DNA of 64,000 nucleotides from Drosophila persimilis. Its lineage: Eukaryota; Arthropoda; Insecta; Diptera; Drosophilidae. The notes beneath the pieces were generated by a model. That model had not been told where the DNA came from, did no database searches, and was given only the letters and a program-made list of their open reading frames with translations. Position numbers and translations under genes: made by a program. Below, piece after piece: positions 1-12,700 of this stretch (the stretch's first letter is position 1; every line of letters starts with the position of its first letter). The stretch lies in NCBI RefSeq assembly GCF_003286085.1, contig NW_020825288.1:15996001-16060000 (forward strand). Reading direction: 5' to 3'.

Positions 1-611
1 TGATTAGACATCTCCAAATGTCCCATCCAAAGGCGGGTAAAGAGCAACGACGACTCCCCAACTGGGAGTAGTCGTCCGGGCACGTATGCGGCCAAAGTTC
101 ATCAATGTCGCGTGTTAGATCCCCGTGGCCCAGGCAGTGTACAACAATTTGTTAGCCCACCACAAGTGCATGTTGCAATAAGCCCCGGCAAGAGGTTGCC
201 ATTTTTTGTTTGTTCCTTTCGCCTGCTTTCGCCTCCTTTCGTTGCCGTTGGCATAAATTAATCCGCGTCGGCATCGATGCGTTGGATTTGTGTTCTGCCT
301 GCGGTCGGTCGGCTGGCAGAGATTGCTCTCTGCACGGATGGATGGGTGTGTGGGTGCCTGGGTGCCCTGGTTGGTTGCATCTCTTAGCCAGCTTTGCGCA
401 GATAAATTGGCCCGGCGAAATTTATTGCATCAACGTTACCAAATGCCGCTGCAGCGTTCTCATTTGTTATACACTCGTAACCTGATAGAGGACGCTCGCT
501 TTCAATCAATATTATTGTGGTATAACCATTTTTCATTGCATCTCGCACCATCTCCCATCCAGCTAACTTTCGTATTTTCATTCAATTTTTGTGCTTTTTT
601 TTTATTTTCAG
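1..611 (+). other. timeout: timeout intron, 3' part
   Basis: Upstream intron whose start lies outside the window. It ends in a T-rich tract and CAG at 611. I find no exon with TIMELESS similarity in it and no repeats of note. Confidence 0.85.
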
Positions 612-797
612 ACTGTGCCTGCGCGAGTACTGCACCGAGGTGCTCCGGTCCGCTTACAACACACTGGTGAGGCAGGTGCGTCGTGTGCTGGAACGCAATG
701 CCGGCTCGTCGAGTCACGATGACTCCTATCTATTGTGGGCCATTCGATTTTTCATGGAGTTCAATCGTTTGAGTGGTCTACAATTGCAGTTAGTCAG
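612..797 (+). CDS. timeout: timeout coding exon a (first in window)
   Basis: The acceptor is a T-rich tract ending TTTTCAG at 605-611 and the donor is CAG|GTGAGT at 798. One leftover base completes an incoming codon, 61 full codons follow, and the exon leaves in phase 2 (AG). It encodes RLCLREYCTEVLRSAYN through NRLSGLQLQLV, part of the alpha-helical TIMELESS N-terminal core. The motif YNTLVRQVRRVLERN followed by YLLWAIRFFMEFNR is characteristic of TIMELESS proteins. Confidence 0.93.
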
Positions 798-3700
798 GTG
801 AGTGTGTGGCTGTGACTTACATTTGCCAATGTCAATGCAGGCCAGGCCTGGGCTTTTGGCTTTGGCTTCTGGCCTCCCGAGATACGCGCTGCGCTTGTCT
901 AAAGTGCTCAAATTAATTGCCTGTTGCCTATAAGTTTCAAGTGGTGCTTGATGGTGCTGGTGATGGTGCTGATGAGTGAGCTTTGCGCCCAGTGGCTTCA
1001 GTGGCTTCTGTGAAACGCTGACCTCGACTTCGACTTCGACTTCCACTCGGAGCCAAGTCAGCAGTTATGCAAATCTTGGCCGAGAAGCTCTTGTCTGCTT
1101 TCAATCAAATTACTTTGCAGCCCACTTCAAATGAAACAATTTCTGCAAAACTTATTTCTTTGGACACTCGCCCTCTGAACATTTTTCATCAAATCAGTTT
1201 GGATCCGAAATTGAAAATCGCAGTCAGCTAAAGCCAAATTGCTGAAATCAGAGGGGTATCTTTAAGATCCCGTAATCCATTGGGAAAAAGTCAAAGTGGT
1301 TTGAATATTTCTTGGTTTATGTTTTATGGTAACAGGAAAACTTTCTTTGCGTTTACTTCATTTAAGGATTGTGACTTTTCTTGGTCATTTCGACTGAGAA
1401 AAACTTTTTACTGGGACTCAACTGGGATGCAAGTGTGAGATTTGCTCTCTTACCCTAATATATTGCTCTTAAGAAACCTTCTATCCTTAGTTAATCATAG
1501 AAAAATGCTCGGTGTGACTTTAATGCAAATCTTAATCAAGGGTGACGTAGATAGCCGTGATTTGTTGAGCCGCATAAACACAATTTTGAAGATAGGAGAA
1601 AACCCAAAATGCAGAATCAATGCGATCAGATAGGATTATTACTATAGCTAGAGGGAACAAACGAAATTGCAGTGGCTACGCAACGCTCTCCACGCCCTTA
1701 CTCATTCCCTCTTTCCTTCACACACACTCTTCTCCGTGCAGTGTGCGCCCTCTGGCTGAAGGAGCCAGATAAAACGGCTGAGAAAAAAGAGACAGATGTA
1801 AATACAAAATCTACAGAAAAATGGAATGGAAAACAGATAAAATCTGATAAATTATATAAAAATCTCTCAAACGGGTCGACCGGTTTAATACAATTTTTTT
1901 TTGCAAAAAATCAATGCGTCGTTTTTGCGATATCAAACGACTTATAAAATTTATTGTATAAATTACGTTGATAAGATCTCATACATACTGACGGGCATAA
2001 AAATAGAGCCACGGCCTTTGCCGCGGCTGACAACGTTCCCACTCGTTTCTAAGTTCCATTTGTTTAGTTTTTTGTTAATTTCTTTTCCTTTTTGGTTTTA
2101 TTCAATGTTTTCTTTAAAAGTTTTAAAGTTTTTAAAGTTTTCTTAATCGTGTTACAGGAAAATATAAAATTGGTTTTCTCTTTGGAATAAGCTTCAAAAG
2201 CTGTGAATCTGCCATAAAAGCCATCCATCATTTGAGACGTTGACGGGAGAAAATCAGAATTTTCCTCTTAATGGGGAGTCCTGGGGTCTTCGCTTTGCTC
2301 TTCCGCCTTCTTCCTTTTTATGACAAAAGGGAAAAGTGCGCTGCAAATAAACTTTTGTGCCACGACAATTTCCATTGCCATTCGCACTTTGCTCCCCCAA
2401 CAGTTTTCCGGAAAATGGTCAAGCAGCGTGTCAATACAAAAAGTGATACTTTGCCGCTGCCCCCTGCCCCTTTTCCTTCTTCTGGTTCGCTGTGCTGACC
2501 GCACAATTTGTATGTCATTGTTCGGGGTCCTGGGTGCTGGACCCAAAGTACTGTACGCCATCAGGGCTTCGTCACTTGAGTTTTATTGCATTACTTTTGG
2601 AGAACGGACAACAAGCACATGCACAAATCAAAGCCAGGACGCCAATCGTTGACCTACGGCACTTGGCCACTTTACAACTGCATGGGAGACTGGTCAGCCT
2701 CCGGACTGGGGTACACTCGAATATTCCTTGGCCAAAGGAACCAACCGAATCGGAGACTTACCCCTGCACCCTCGATTCTGTTAGAGAGACATCCCTTGCT
2801 GCCACTGCCACTGCCACTACCAGGGCCACTGCCATTGCCAATGCTGTTGCTGTTGCTGCTGTTGTTGTCCCCATTCTTGTCCAGCATGCTGTTAATAAAA
2901 TTTTGCGTTCTTTATGCTGTCATCCGGCTCCGGCTGAAGCTGCTCCTTGCCGGCATCGCTTCGTATTCCTCTCTGCTCGTCGTCCGCCGTCCGCTGTGTG
3001 GTGGGAAATTTCTTTAAAATTGTTTTGGTTACTTTCAAATTAGTTTCTGAATGACAACAATGAAGCTTTGCAAAAATGTTGTCATTCCGTTGGCGCAAAG
3101 TTTTTGGAGACCAGCAGACCCCATCCTCCCAGAAGGGGACTCCTCCGCACTATTCTAAGTTGCTGCTCGGTTGGTTGCTTCTGTTGCTGCTCCTTCTGCA
3201 GCTCCTGTCTTCATTTTTACTATTACTATGCCCTGGCCGGTCCCTCTGCCTTTTATCATACTTTTTCGTCTCACTTTCTTGGTCCTCTCTCCAGCAGGCT
3301 CTTCTCTTTCAGCCTTCCGTATATACCCGTACACATCTATATACTTGGCAACCATAAAACTTTCTGTTTATTTCCTCAAATGCAATTTGACGCTTCCCGC
3401 CCGCCCTGAACTTTCTTTATCGTCTGCCATTTTCTACTGATTTTGCACTATATAAAGCATGGCATTGCTGTAATGTATGGCCTCTCTCAGATGGGCTAAC
3501 TTTCTGCCACCACCAACCCAGAAAAAGTGAAATTGAGTTTGTCATTTTGTTTATGCGAATACAAAGCTTTGACAAAGAAATCAATCGAAACGGTCTCCGA
3601 GTGATCGGTTTTCGGATTATGATCGAAATTGTCTACCATATAATATTTTAAAACAAACCTCAAGTGAGGATTAATAAAGACTGGAAACTTATACGTTCTT

Positions 3701-6700
3701 TATGTTTCGAAATCTGGTATACCAAAATGGTGAGTCGGAAAAGCCTCGTTTGCTCTTTTCGCTGGAATAATTTATAGACAGAATTCCGTGCATCAATCAC
3801 AGCATGTTTCTGTTCCTCCACCTCCCGCAGCGATTCAGAGAACTCTGACAGTTCCGTGTAGTTGCTCATTGCAATTTTATTGATTTTATAATTTATTTAT
3901 TTGCCTTCCTATTGGTGGGGCTCCTCCTTCTGCTGCTTCTGCTGCTCCTGCTGCTCCTGCCTCCGCACATCTGTAATTAATTTGATTTTAATGCCTCTTC
4001 AAATGCTCTCGACGTTGTCGCAGGCAGCGCCAGTTTCGCAAACTTTAATGGTCGCCGCAGCAGACGTCTCTCTGCTAATTTGGCCGGGTTGCAGGCGAAC
4101 TGTGCAGCAGTGTAAGTGGTGGTGGGTGGATGGGTGGGCGGGTGTCAGGTGCTACCCATTGAACAACAACGTGCGGCTTGTCACCGCCCACTGGTCCCCT
4201 CCATATCCGGCGGGGGATCGGAGCAAGTTGAACTTAGGCTGGCTGGCGCTCATTTCTAGCGCTACTTAAAAATTAATTTTGTTAATGAGTTTTTCGCAGA
4301 GCGAGTTGGAAGCAGTAGTGGCAGTGGCAGGGGCAAGCCTCTTACCTGCTTTGCCGCTTGCATCCTTGCAACCAACTTTGGCCAACTTTAACACAGCATT
4401 CCAGTACTACTTAAATATGCGAAAATATACATACATGTGTACACATATAACGAATCCTTGTTGCCTTTTCCATTTCATTCGCAGCGAATCGTTGAGCGTG
4501 CAATGCTTCCACTGGGTCCTGACGCGCATGCAACATGACATGGACATGATTGTGAGCGACAAGAAACAGGCGCGTCTCTGGGCCAAGCGACTGCATGTAG
4601 CCCTTCTGGTAAGTCGCAGCTGCTTCTGTTGCTATTCCTGGTCCTGCCCGCAGTACATACCGTACTCCTCCATACCATACTGACTGCTGGCCATCTTGGC
4701 ATGCGAGCTGTGCGGGCGGCTCTGTTGTTGTTTGCTTTGCCACTGTACGCGTAAGTGCACTTTTGGCTGCACTTTGGGTGCTGTTGCCGCTCGGCGTTTG
4801 CCTTGGATTACGCCGGTACTTAAGCCAGCTGCAGGTACCTTAAAGAACACCGGAAAGATGGGCTAAACTTCAAATGAGCACCGAGCACTGAGCTCGGTCC
4901 GCTATTAGTTAGGAATTGCTTTTATATCTGTAGGATTTTCGATAATGGTATCCGAAGAATGCGCTTATTTACAACTTACAAATACATGGAATGAATTTGA
5001 GAAAAGTAAATATGATTCGAGTTATGCCAAAAACAACTAAATGTTTACTTTTGATGCAAATGCTTTCAATCACTGAATTAGAGTTCAGAGATAAAAATCG
5101 ACCTCTGAAATTATAATTACAAATCGAATGTGATTCTCGGATTTCTCTGGTAACTAGGAGAAATTCATCAGCCACGTTTATTAACAGATTCTAGCACAGC
5201 CCATGCTCGTAGATGTATCTCAGGCAAATTTAATCCACTTCAAAGATTCATCAGCCCCCTTCACACCGGAGGTTGTTGGTGATGGCCTCGAGCAAAGGGT
5301 AATGAATATGTGTACGAGTATATATGGTTATTCTCATTAGTAAGAGTCGAGACTCATTACAATGCAACACACACGACCCGCACAGGACCCGCTCAGGTTA
5401 CAGATCACCCAATTCCTGACCCGACGCCCTCGGCAATCAACCTCTGAACGTCTGCCAAGTTAATGCTTACCAATTTTTTAATTAAAGACATTCCGGGAAT
5501 TGCTGCAGAGCTTGCTGGCCCTGCAGAAGCTAAAGGATGACAACGCGCGGGCCCTCTTTGATATGTTACTGAACAACGTATGCTATGTCCTGGAGTACAG
5601 GGAGACAATACTGCATTTGTTAATGAACTACAACGAGGCGCACAGCACAAAGTGAGTACCCGAGCGACTAACCATTCCAACTATGCACATACATTGGGAT
5701 CGGAAATTACTGGCCCAGCCCTTAGTCCCATTCCAGCCAGTAGCCAGGAGCCAGGAGCCTGGCCAGGCTAGGCTGCATTTCTGACAGTAAGTGGAGATGG
5801 GCGGAGACCTCATGGTATTCGCAAATAAGCAAGCCAAACACACGTCGCCTAATGGGATTACTACGAGTATTGAGAGTAGTTGCCCCACCGAAATATGCAG
5901 CGGCTGGCAATAGCTTGCCCCAGCCCGCACTCGTCCCGACAATCAGGCATTGTTTGTCTTAACGGCATGCCTTTGTCTTAAGTCGTGGTCTGTTTGGTTG
6001 GCTATTTGCTCAGATGTCTGCTCTATAGATATACCACATATAGACGGACATATTGTATGTATACGTACTATATATGCATGTGGAACTCCCCCGAAAGCAG
6101 GCAGCGATAAGTGAACTAGTTGCGCTTTGGCATTTGGATGGAACGCGGAGAGGGGTGGCTAAAAGTTTAATTGATTTTACAAGCATGTGCAGCACGCGTG
6201 CCCCAGCATAAGAATTATGCCATTTGCTGGGAGTCGATGGGAGCCAGCGCATGTGGCATACTGCATTTTGGGGGCGAATCGTGCACCGTTGCTGCATCCT
6301 AATTGCCGAGTTAGCTGCGCTCTCACCAGGGCACATACAGCCCGGGGCTGCCCCACAGTGCGGTTACTTGATAAATCACTGAAGAGCATTGAAAATTGTG
6401 TGCAGCTCCACTAGATTGCTACAGATTTTCATGATATACTTGTGGGAGCGGCAACCTGCTGCTCTCCGAGAGTATTTTGAAGTCATTAAGCTTATGGCAC
6501 TCACCTAGATTTTCGGTGAGTTCATTGACTCGATGGATTTGCTTTTGCTACCGGCAAACACCTCACCTGTACCAACCATTGCATACGCATCAAGGGCCAT
6601 CCGAATTGCCATTTGCATCATAATAAAAACCTGGATGCCACACAACAGAGGACCCCTCTCTCTGGCCCACTGTCATGCGTGTATGCACTTTCGATTGCAG

Positions 6701-9700
6701 CTGAAATTGAAGCGAAGAAGGCCCGGCCCGAGTGGGACACGCCCTTTTTATGCGTACCACTGCGCAATCCTTTTAGATAATTACAATTTTTTAGTGCCGA
6801 ACATGAAGAGTTAAGCTCACTTGAATATTTCTAAATGGCTGCACAATTCGTCCATCAAACAGACTCCGCTCCGAGAGCAGTAGTTGCAGCTGAGTGATAC
6901 CTGCATGCAATAAATGGCTGAAAATTTATTTCTATGTCACAGACATGCTCTTCCACAGTGGGCCAGTGCAAACCGCTGCAAATTTATTCAATATATGAAA
7001 GTAAAACAATTTCGAATGTGCCCAAAAATATCCGAAAATATTCAACGAACCGATTGGACAAATTCCTTTGGCGAAATGATTGGCAATTATAACAGTTTTT
7101 AATTAAATTGATATTCCTGACTTGGAATCTGATTTAATTACATAAGCTATGCCAAAGATACAAATAAAAATTTACTGCAAATTCTAGAATTTGGATTCCT
7201 TGGCAGCTGTTGAGGAATCGATAAATCTATTTGCTTACATTATAATATTTAGTTTCAATATGGGTTTGAAGATACTAGTCTCGTTCAACAGGAGATACGT
7301 GTCAGTGATCAGGTATCAGGTATCATGTCTTTAAGTTCTGGTGAAGGCCATTCCTCCCTATCGCGCCATCCTAAAAGTATTATTTATATTTAATATTATA
7401 CTTTTTTGTTTGCCTTTACGTTACGTTTTTTTTCTTCTCGATTTACTGTGCTTTTTCTTATCATGTATCAAGCAAAGCTATTAATATTTTGATGATCTTT
7501 TCTGATGGATGGATAAGAAATTCATCACTGATCACGATCAAGTTTTCCTGGCGAACTCAAATATCACTGAAAATGTGTTCTTTTAGAAGATCCATTTGAG
7601 CTATATTACATAATTGGTTATTCAAAATATCTTCAGTATTTTTCACTGTGCATGGGCCCCAAGCAAATGAACAAATTGTTGACTGCCTGTTGCCATCGCC
7701 GGGTTCAAGTGTCAACTACGCATACCAGTGGGAGGGGGGTCCGGGTCCGGGTCCGGGTCCGAGTTAGTGGGTCTGTTAGTTCGGCTGCTGGCAATTTCAA
7801 AGCTTTGACTAAATTAATTTAGCGCGCAAACATGAAATTGACAGAGTGCGGCACGGAAGGATGCGGAAGGGTCCGGGTGCGGGTCCGGGCAGGGCATGGA
7901 GGGAGAGTTGTTCCAATTGCGGATGCAAATTGTGATATGTATCCGTACATGCAGCTGTGTATGCTGTTGCTGATGTGGCTGCTGCAGCAACTGCTGGTTA
8001 ATTGGAGCATGATTAATGTGGACTGAGCAGAAAATGGTTGCTCTAAAGAATTAAATCGATTAAATATGAAGTTGATCTATCGGCGATTCGCAAAGCATTC
8101 AATTAAACACGGGCACACGGCCAATCATGTAAATGCGGCTGCCTTTTGAACTGCAATCAGTGTTTGAGCACTCGACAGATTAAGGATTTTCGTTGTCAAG
8201 ATGAATAATTTATGAGTTGGGGCCCGGAGCCCACCCCACCCCACCCCTCTCCACTCTGCACTCCACTCCACTCGTGTTCTGTCTTCCCGACCTACCTCTT
8301 TGCCTTTGCCAGATTATTCGTTGGACGCCATGCTGCAATCGCGGCCCATCACTCATTGTTGTTGCTGTTGCCGCCGCTGTCATAATTAATAATATTTTCA
8401 TTATAAACGTCTTGTGCCGACAACAATAACAACTACCCACGAATGTTCGTCTGCTCCGCTTGTTGTCCCTATGTCGAAGTGGGAGTGGCAGTCGCAGTCT
8501 GGGCGCAATTACATTTTATCATTTATTCAACATGCGCTCAAAGTCGGCGCGAAGACAACCCCTAAGCCCCAACCGTTGACCTAAGCCCCCATCCGGCTCC
8601 GAAAACACCCAAGTGTTCTAATTAATTCTGCTCAACCTTCTACGGCTACTTCAAGTTCTTCTTCACCCCTGCCCTGGTGCCCCTGTGGCTGCTGTCGTCC
8701 ATTTAATCAACGTAAACGCGAATATCAAATCAGGCAGGACCCAGGACGCGGCGGGGACCAACAACAAGAAGTTACAAAACCGCGCGCATACAAATTAATT
8801 ATAAATAATTTATTAACGATTTATCTTTGTCCTGCCGCCACATGTGCTTGAGCTAGAGCTTGGATGTCGATGTGTGAGGTAGAGGCGGGTGGGGGCATCC
8901 CTGGCTCGGACTCGATTTGCACCTGCGCATCACTAGGGCGGCAGATGGGCAATCGATTTGCGTTCGCTTGTAAAATGGTTTGTGGCATGCAATATGTTAT
9001 GCAACCACCCACGTCCACGCCCACGCCCACGTCCACGCCCACGCCCACTTGACTACTGCCTTCTCTGCCTGCTGCGGTTGCTTGGCGTTGTGGTCAGATA
9101 CCTGCAACCTGCCATCAAACGCCGCCGCCAGCAGCAGCTCTAGCTTTGCAGCTCTGCTTCGGCTTCGCCTTCGGCTTCTCCTACCAGCAGTTTTTCCGCT
9201 TCGCCTGCTGTTAATGCTGCCACCGATGCAGGCGACGACCACAGACATCTTTGCGGTAACGTCGACTGCAACACGGCAGTGCTTGATTCATTTCACATTT
9301 GAGTTATCATCAAATGTGCACCACACACTCACCACACCCCCACCGAGAGCCACACTGTCACCCATCCGCTCTGCACCACTCGTTCTCCTTGCAGTAAACT
9401 GAGTCCTCTTATCATCAATTTCCTGCTCCCCAAACCATCTTGCCCCCCCGCCCCGCCGTGACTGTCAGTTGTGGTCCATTGCTGACAGTTCTTGATCGGT
9501 ACAAATGGCTAAATATCTTCGAATTGGCTGCTGAATGTTAAGGAGCATCCTTGCTCAACAGATGGTTTATTGTCCATTTGAATTTCTAGCTCTATTAAGG
9601 CTGTCTAATTTATTGCAGCGTTGATTGTCTGCAATAATTTTAGTAAGGGACAACGGACTACAGTTTCTAGTGGATCTATAAGGAATCGTGAAGCTTATGC

Positions 9701-12700
9701 GGCTCTACAAACCAGGGCTATCTTGGTCAGCCTTGATTAAGTTGTTCTCAAAAATCACACCAAGACTTTTTCTACGATTAACAAAGGCCGGAAGGCTTAG
9801 GGTATTTAAGGTAAGATGGCAACTCATACTTGCATCGCAGTTGAGGCCGCCCCGAGCAAAGAATAAAAAGTTTTTCTGAACTGATTCTATACAGTCCTGC
9901 GGCACAAAGCGTTATATAGAGAGTCTTCATTATATAGGGGTCATTAACTTCCTTTGACCACCTCTTTTAAAACCATGGTACCATGGTACCATGACATGGT
10001 AGAAATGTGTTCAAAAAACTTAAAATTCGGGTCTAATATAACACCAAGGTCATCAACCAGGTAATTTTCTCTAGAAAACTATCGCATAGGATGTAAAGAG
10101 CCAACAATCGGCTGGAACGATGAAATGGTATTATTTTATTTGTAAAAAACTGAGAGACTTTCAACGATTTCGCTGATCGCAGATTTTCCAGATTATTTTC
10201 TTTTCAAATAAGCTAAACCGAATAAACCGAATATTACGAGTGTTAATGTGGTGTAATAAGTACAGTTTGAAATATGCAATAAATAATTTCATCTGATGTA
10301 TGTATGGTTGCAATTTGTACGAGTATATAATATCTTTGAAGTTTCATATTTCTGTACCCTCTCTCTGTATTGAATATCTTATCTAAGTTGAGTAGAAGAT
10401 GCACGAAAAATTAACTAATTAGTAAAACTTTGGTAGTGTTACAAAAACATGAAAAGAAATTATCACTCACACGGCTTTTCTTGTTTTGAGCAGTGTTGTG
10501 GTATCTCAGAACTTCAGAGCTCTTGAATTATTTGCGTTTTTAATTTGGCTATGCCATCGATTCCTGTTTACCTGGAACGCTGGATAACCTGTTTCATTAC
10601 AAATTCAGTTCCCCGAGCGCTGGTACGCAGGCTATGATCCCAGGTTGGTCTCTGTTCTGTCCTTTTCCGTGCTGTTCTCGGCTGAGCTCGGCGGCACATT
10701 GACCGCATTTCAAAATGCTGATGCTGGTGGCTGCTGGCATTAAAATTCGCAATGAATTTGCATAAATTTTGAACGCGACATCGCCGACCTTTTTGGAAGT
10801 TTACCATTTTTCGCTGGCAGCGCGATGTAACATTTTTATGAGCCTGAGAGCCGGGACCCGGTCCCGGTACCGGTCCTGGCAATTAGAGTGGACGCGGAAA
10901 GACTTGAAGCACACGGACACGGGTCACATATGTATGCAAATTTTGGGAAATCATGTTAAAAGCCGGGACCCCTGATTCCGCACCCGGCACAGCTAGCGAC
11001 AATTTTTTAGAAGACCTAGCTTTAAATATTTGATATATAGACGTTTTTCACAGTTCCCTGGGTTTTTGTTTTAAACTGTATAACATTAATGTGTTACTAA
11101 TGAAAAATGCGAACAGTTCAAAGTCTTTAATTACAAAAAATTTGATTGAATACGATTTTTAAATACCAGAAAGTTTAGCCAGCAATCTTTTGGCTTTTTA
11201 CTGGTATCTACATATGTGCTATACCCATGAATCAAAGCGTGACTAAGAAATGATTGTGAATGGAATGATTGAGCTCTTCATAGAGTTACATACATGCATT
11301 CCTCATCCGTATAGTTTTAGGCATGGCCCTTCCTGATGTATGTGTTTTTTGCCCATCATTGCCCGCCTATTTTGCATACTTTCCTGCTCCGAATTGTCGT
11401 TTTGTGTGACTCGCGCGATTTTCATTATTCAAACGGCAATCAATCATTTTAACAAATTGACGTGCACAATGACGCAGGCTTTCAGTTTTTGGCTTGGCTG
11501 AAAACAAAGCGGAAGTTGGCTGCTCTGCAAAGCGGCAGCTGATTTTGGCAGTTTCGCGGCTGTCTTTTGCCCGTTTTTTGTTTCGGTTTCGGGCCTTTCC
11601 CCACTCCAAGGGTAATTTGCTAATTGGAGGCGTCATCGGCCCGACAGCGGCAAAAGCAAAGGCAAAGGCAAAAGAAAGGGCAGGCGCAGAGGCCACATCA
11701 TCAGTCAGAAAAAGGTCTGTCCGTCTGTTCGACGGAGCCTTTGAATCCAGTTAGGTTAGTTAGTCCTGGCAGAGGGCGGCCCCAGGCGCTGTGGTTGTGG
11801 GTGGAGTGGTGTGGCTGTGGGCGGGCCAACATTTCCCCTATTTAACGTGCTCGATGATATTCAATAAATATTTCGGGCAGCCTGAAAAGGTTATTGATGT
11901 TCGGCTTTGATTTGTTCGCATAAAAGCTGAATGAATGGTCAAAAATGATTGAAAATCCTTTAAAAATATTATGTTATAAGTTCTCCTGTGCTTCAAATGC
12001 TAGCCGCTCAGTTGGAATGTGTGTTTTCGAGTGATCATGATATCCAGCTGGTTAATTGTTGGCGGTTAGGAATGAACATAAATATTTCTCCATTAAGCGC
12101 GCAACATGGAAATTGCATTGGACGATGACAAAAAGCATTGAAAAGGCAGGAAATGATGGAAGCGATTGAAAAAATCATACATTTGCCACATTTAATTGAA
12201 TTTTGAGCATGTGGCATGCATTTTACATATGGGAGGCGGTCAACATGTAACAAATTCAATTTGGATGGATGCGTATACTCCTACATGTGTAATAAAAAAT
12301 TTAATTACAATATATTTTCATTTTGTTAACTAGTACACCCTCCCCATCTACCTCTCCCTCTTCCTCTCCCTCTCAGGGTATTCCTGCGCGATGTGGTGGA
12401 AACAGCCAACGTTTTCATTAAAATGATGGAGCGATTCTGCCAGGACTCTGTCGTTGTCCAGGACAAGCGGCGCGGCGCCGGGGGCCGCAGGAAGAAGCAG
12501 CCGAAGGCCAAGTCCAAACAAACAGCGGCCCCCCAGCCCACGGAGGTAAGAGCGGCTAAATTAAAATATATATTTTTTGGTTTAATGTTTAAAAATAAAT
12601 TGCCGCATTAAATAACTTTATTCTGGGCTGCTGGTGGTCATCGCCTGCTGTGCCCGCCATAAAACATACTCTAAATTGCCAATAAAATGTATTAAAAAGA

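Larger units (their letters stand above)
798..4484 (+). other. timeout: timeout intron a-b
   Basis: 3.7 kb. It holds the plus-strand LINE fragment (1395-1640), a CCACTG/CTGTTG hexamer-like run (2799-2868) and the small minus-strand ORF at 3660-3869. The rest is AT-rich intronic sequence in which I see nothing else. Confidence 0.85.
5652..12376 (+). other. timeout: timeout intron c-d
   Basis: 6.7 kb. It contains GGGTCC (7734-7762) and CCCACG/TCCACG (9006-9049) hexamer repeats, the minus-strand LINE fragment (9660-10075) and an AAAGGC run (11648-11675). 10100-11300 is AT-rich with no recognised content. Confidence 0.85.
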
